Source: Entomohabitans teleogrylli
GTDB lineage: Bacteria > Pseudomonadota > Gammaproteobacteria > Enterobacterales > Enterobacteriaceae
Direction of reading: 5' to 3'
DNA length: 64,000 nucleotides
Assembly (NCBI RefSeq): GCF_001484765.1
Contig: NZ_KQ947378.1
Coordinates: forward strand, 241,789-305,788
The notes beneath the pieces are model-generated. The model searched no databases. It was not told the origin of the DNA and saw nothing but the letters and a program-made list of their open reading frames with translations. Position 1 is the stretch's first letter, and each line of letters starts with the position of its first letter. Below, piece by piece: positions 62,328 through 64,000 of the stretch. The translations under genes were made by a program, and so were the position numbers.

Positions 62328-63599
62328 TTACATCAGGCTGAAAGGATATTCGACGTAGACGCGAATCTCGTTGCCGCTGGTGTTGTAGTCGCTGGCATTG
62401 GATGACACGCGCAGTACTGAATAGCGAACTTTTAGTTTCAGATCTTTCGCCGGTCCGCTCTGCACCTGGTATTGCAACTGGTTGAACCATTCATGTTCGT
62501 GACCGTTGCTGGTGGCGGAGGTTTTAATATTGTCGCCGCGCACATACGCCACATCATAAGTCAGGCCCGGTACCCCCAGTCCGGCGAAATCCAGCCCGTA
62601 GGCGACCTGCCAGGAGCGTTCGTCTTCGCCATTGAAATCAGACCAGTAGGAATTGGCCAGCCAGATGGTATTGCCGCCGTCGCCGACGCCGCCCTGGTTA
62701 CGATAGCCGCCGTAGTTATAGCCGGTGCTGCCGCTACTCTGTTGGTAAGCCAGCTTGAAGGTATGCATATCCAGCACATAACTGGCCGCCAGGCTCCAGA
62801 TAGTATTGCTGCGGCCGGTGTTCAGGCTGTCGGCGTACTGTTGGTCAAGGCGTGAGTTGTAACCGTTAAAGTCCAGAATCATCTGCTGATTGCCGGCCAA
62901 CGGCTGTTTGAAATTCAGGCCCAGATACTGTTTGTTCAACACCTCTTCGACGTGAGATGCGTACAGCGCGCCGCTGAACTGATCGTTAAACTGGTAGCTG
63001 GCGCCGCCGAATGAGAGGCTCTTCAGGCCGCTGTCGTGGCTGTCATCGCTTTTGCGCTGTTCGTCGGTAAAGTAACCGGCATTGACTTCCAGCCCGGCCA
63101 GTTCCCGGGAGGTCAACATTACCCCAGTGTAGGTTTCATACAGCAGGCGTGAATTGTCGGCATTCACGATAGGCAGCGCCGGGTTTTGAGTGCCGTAGCT
63201 GAGTTCGGTATTTGAGAAGCGCATTTTGGCGCGGGCGCCGAATTTCGCGAGATCGGATTTGGCTTTTCCGTCGTTGTCCTGAGCAAAGAAATCGATGCCG
63301 CCGGCGCCGCTACGTCCCCGTCCGCCGTCAAGGCGTACAGCGTACTGGGCGATACCGTCAACCCCGAAACCTACCGGCCCCTGGGTGAAGCCGGAATTCC
63401 AGGTGGCGATAATGCCCTGACCCCATTCCGCGCGGTCGCGGACGCCCTGGGCTTTGTAATCCCGATTAATCCAGGCGTTGCGCAGCAGCACATCCAGGTG
63501 ACCGTCTTCAATAAAACCGCGGCTTTCTGACTGACTGGCGGCGAAGGCCGACGAAGCGCTTAAAATCCCGAGGATAATAAGTGGTAGTTCTTTTTTCAC
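62328..63599 (-). CDS. OprD-family outer-membrane porin
   Basis: 423 residues. Signal peptide cleaved near residue 20 (SSAFA), then alternating amphipathic strands and a C-terminal aromatic/Val strand (VRVYVEYPFSLM) typical of 18-strand OprD porins. Landmarks are GFIEDGHLDVLLRNAWINRD, EWGQGIIATWNSGFTQGPVG and LSYGTQNPALPIVNADNSRLL, close to Pseudomonas OprD/Opd porins for small carboxylates or basic amino acids. The start is GTG at 63599; no ATG fits the signal peptide. OprD porins are sparse in Enterobacteriaceae, so this is accessory. Probably paired with the MFS carrier downstream. Confidence 0.88.
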   Translation of the reverse strand: MKKELPLIILGILSASSAFAASQSESRGFIEDGHLDVLLRNAWINRDYKAQGVRDRAEWGQGIIATWNSGFTQGPVGFGVDGIAQYAVRLDGGRGRSGAGGIDFFAQDNDGKAKSDLAKFGARAKMRFSNTELSYGTQNPALPIVNADNSRLLYETYTGVMLTSRELAGLEVNAGYFTDEQRKSDDSHDSGLKSLSFGGASYQFNDQFSGALYASHVEEVLNKQYLGLNFKQPLAGNQQMILDFNGYNSRLDQQYADSLNTGRSNTIWSLAASYVLDMHTFKLAYQQSSGSTGYNYGGYRNQGGVGDGGNTIWLANSYWSDFNGEDERSWQVAYGLDFAGLGVPGLTYDVAYVRGDNIKTSATSNGHEHEWFNQLQYQVQSGPAKDLKLKVRYSVLRVSSNASDYNTSGNEIRVYVEYPFSLM

Positions 63600-63872
63600 T
63601 TGCTGATTTCTCTGTCTGTAATTTTGGAAGGGCGGTTTCTACCGCTAAAAGAGATGGTTACCTGAATGTATTTACAATGCAATAACATTTGCTGCCATTA
63701 AACACGTATCGTCACTTTTCAGTGCGCAGGAGCGAAATTTATGGCGCTAAATGAAGGGGTTATATTTTCCGCTATAGGAAATAACGGCACATTTCGTGAA
63801 TAACCAATAGCTGCATGGGCTGCGCCAGACAGCATTGGGATAATCTTGCCTGGCGCGGGTATAAAGGGAAGG

Positions 63873-64000
63873 TTACTTAATACCGTCTGCCGCCATCCGA
63901 TCGCGAATATGTCGGGCGCGCTCTGCCGATGCCGGGTGATCGTCAAGCATGCTGCTCTGGCGCCCCTGTTCCAGCTGCGCCAGCTTTTCAAAGCTGGTGG
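63873..64000 (-). CDS. loiP: Metalloprotease LoiP (partial, C-terminus only)
   Basis: Only the last 42 codons are in the window: TSFEKLAQLEQGRQSSMLDD, then HPASAERARHIRDRM and a stop at 63873. This is the conserved tail of M48-family LoiP (YggG), an outer-membrane-linked zinc protease. The DHPASAER motif is shared with other M48 proteases such as BepA and YcaL, but the position beyond speB matches loiP in E. coli. The active site lies outside the window. Confidence 0.85.
   Translation of the reverse strand, partial: TSFEKLAQLEQGRQSSMLDDHPASAERARHIRDRMAADGIK

Noticed and set aside
63600-63872. Additional gene or regulator between the porin and loiP
   Set aside because: No defensible frame; only AT-rich promoter-like sequence and a 7-bp GCGCCAG/CTGGCGC inverted repeat without a T-run.

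Overview
The window is chromosomal DNA from an enterobacterium. Almost every gene matches an Escherichia coli-type protein in length and motifs, and long stretches keep the E. coli gene order: rpoD-dnaG-rpsU-tsaD-ttdTBA-ttdR-plsY-folB-uppP-cca-ygiM-ygiF-glnE-hldE, ribB-zupT-ygiD-ygiC-ygiB-tolC-nudF-yqiB-cpdA-yqiA-parE, qseC-qseB-ygiW-parC-plsC-ftsP, and hemW-rdgB-yggU-yggT-yggS-yggR-ruvX-yqgE-gshB-rsmE-endA-sprT-galP-metK-yqgB-speA-speB-loiP. Coding DNA is GC-rich. The small gene yqgB and the ttd cluster point to Enterobacteriaceae close to the Escherichia/Salmonella/Klebsiella group. I cannot name the genus.

Layout. 1-3.7 kb is the macromolecular synthesis operon (rpsU-dnaG-rpoD, minus strand, rpoD cut by the window edge). 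4-9.3 kb holds tsaD and the anaerobic L-tartrate dehydratase/antiporter genes with their LysR regulator. 9.3-19.4 kb carries lipid, folate, undecaprenyl phosphate, tRNA-end, nitrogen-regulation and LPS-heptose genes. 19.5-22.4 kb has the flotillin-like yqiK with yqiJ, and ubiK. An FMN riboswitch controls ribB at 22.5-23.4 kb. 23.4-33.3 kb includes zupT, ygiDCB, tolC (with a recognisable mar/sox/rob box) and the nudF-yqiB-cpdA-yqiA-parE run. 33.4-42.1 kb has ygiN, mdaB, the QseBC two-component system, ygiW, parC, plsC and ftsP. At about 42.15 kb the map jumps to the hemW end of another conserved block, which runs to the right edge.

I found no clear undescribed multi-gene system: no CRISPR array, transposase, integrase, phage genes or toxin-antitoxin pair. 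The accessory signal lies in four places. (1) A 126-bp array of eighteen 7-bp units between yggR and ruvX. (2) An enlarged AT-rich galP-metK gap holding a degraded second copy of the metK 3' end and its terminator. (3) A roughly 2.4-kb insertion between speA and speB, with a protein that looks SseB-C-terminal-like, a nested inverted repeat and an unrecognised lipoprotein. (4) An OprD-type porin plus an MFS transporter between speB and loiP.

Genes that work together: SpeA and SpeB make putrescine from arginine via agmatine. TtdA/TtdB/TtdT/TtdR take up and use tartrate. QseC/QseB and ygiW sit around a direct-repeat response-regulator box. ParC and ParE form topoisomerase IV. The porin and MFS carrier may form an outer/inner membrane uptake route. 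Gene identities rest on recalled family sequences and visible motifs, not on a database search.
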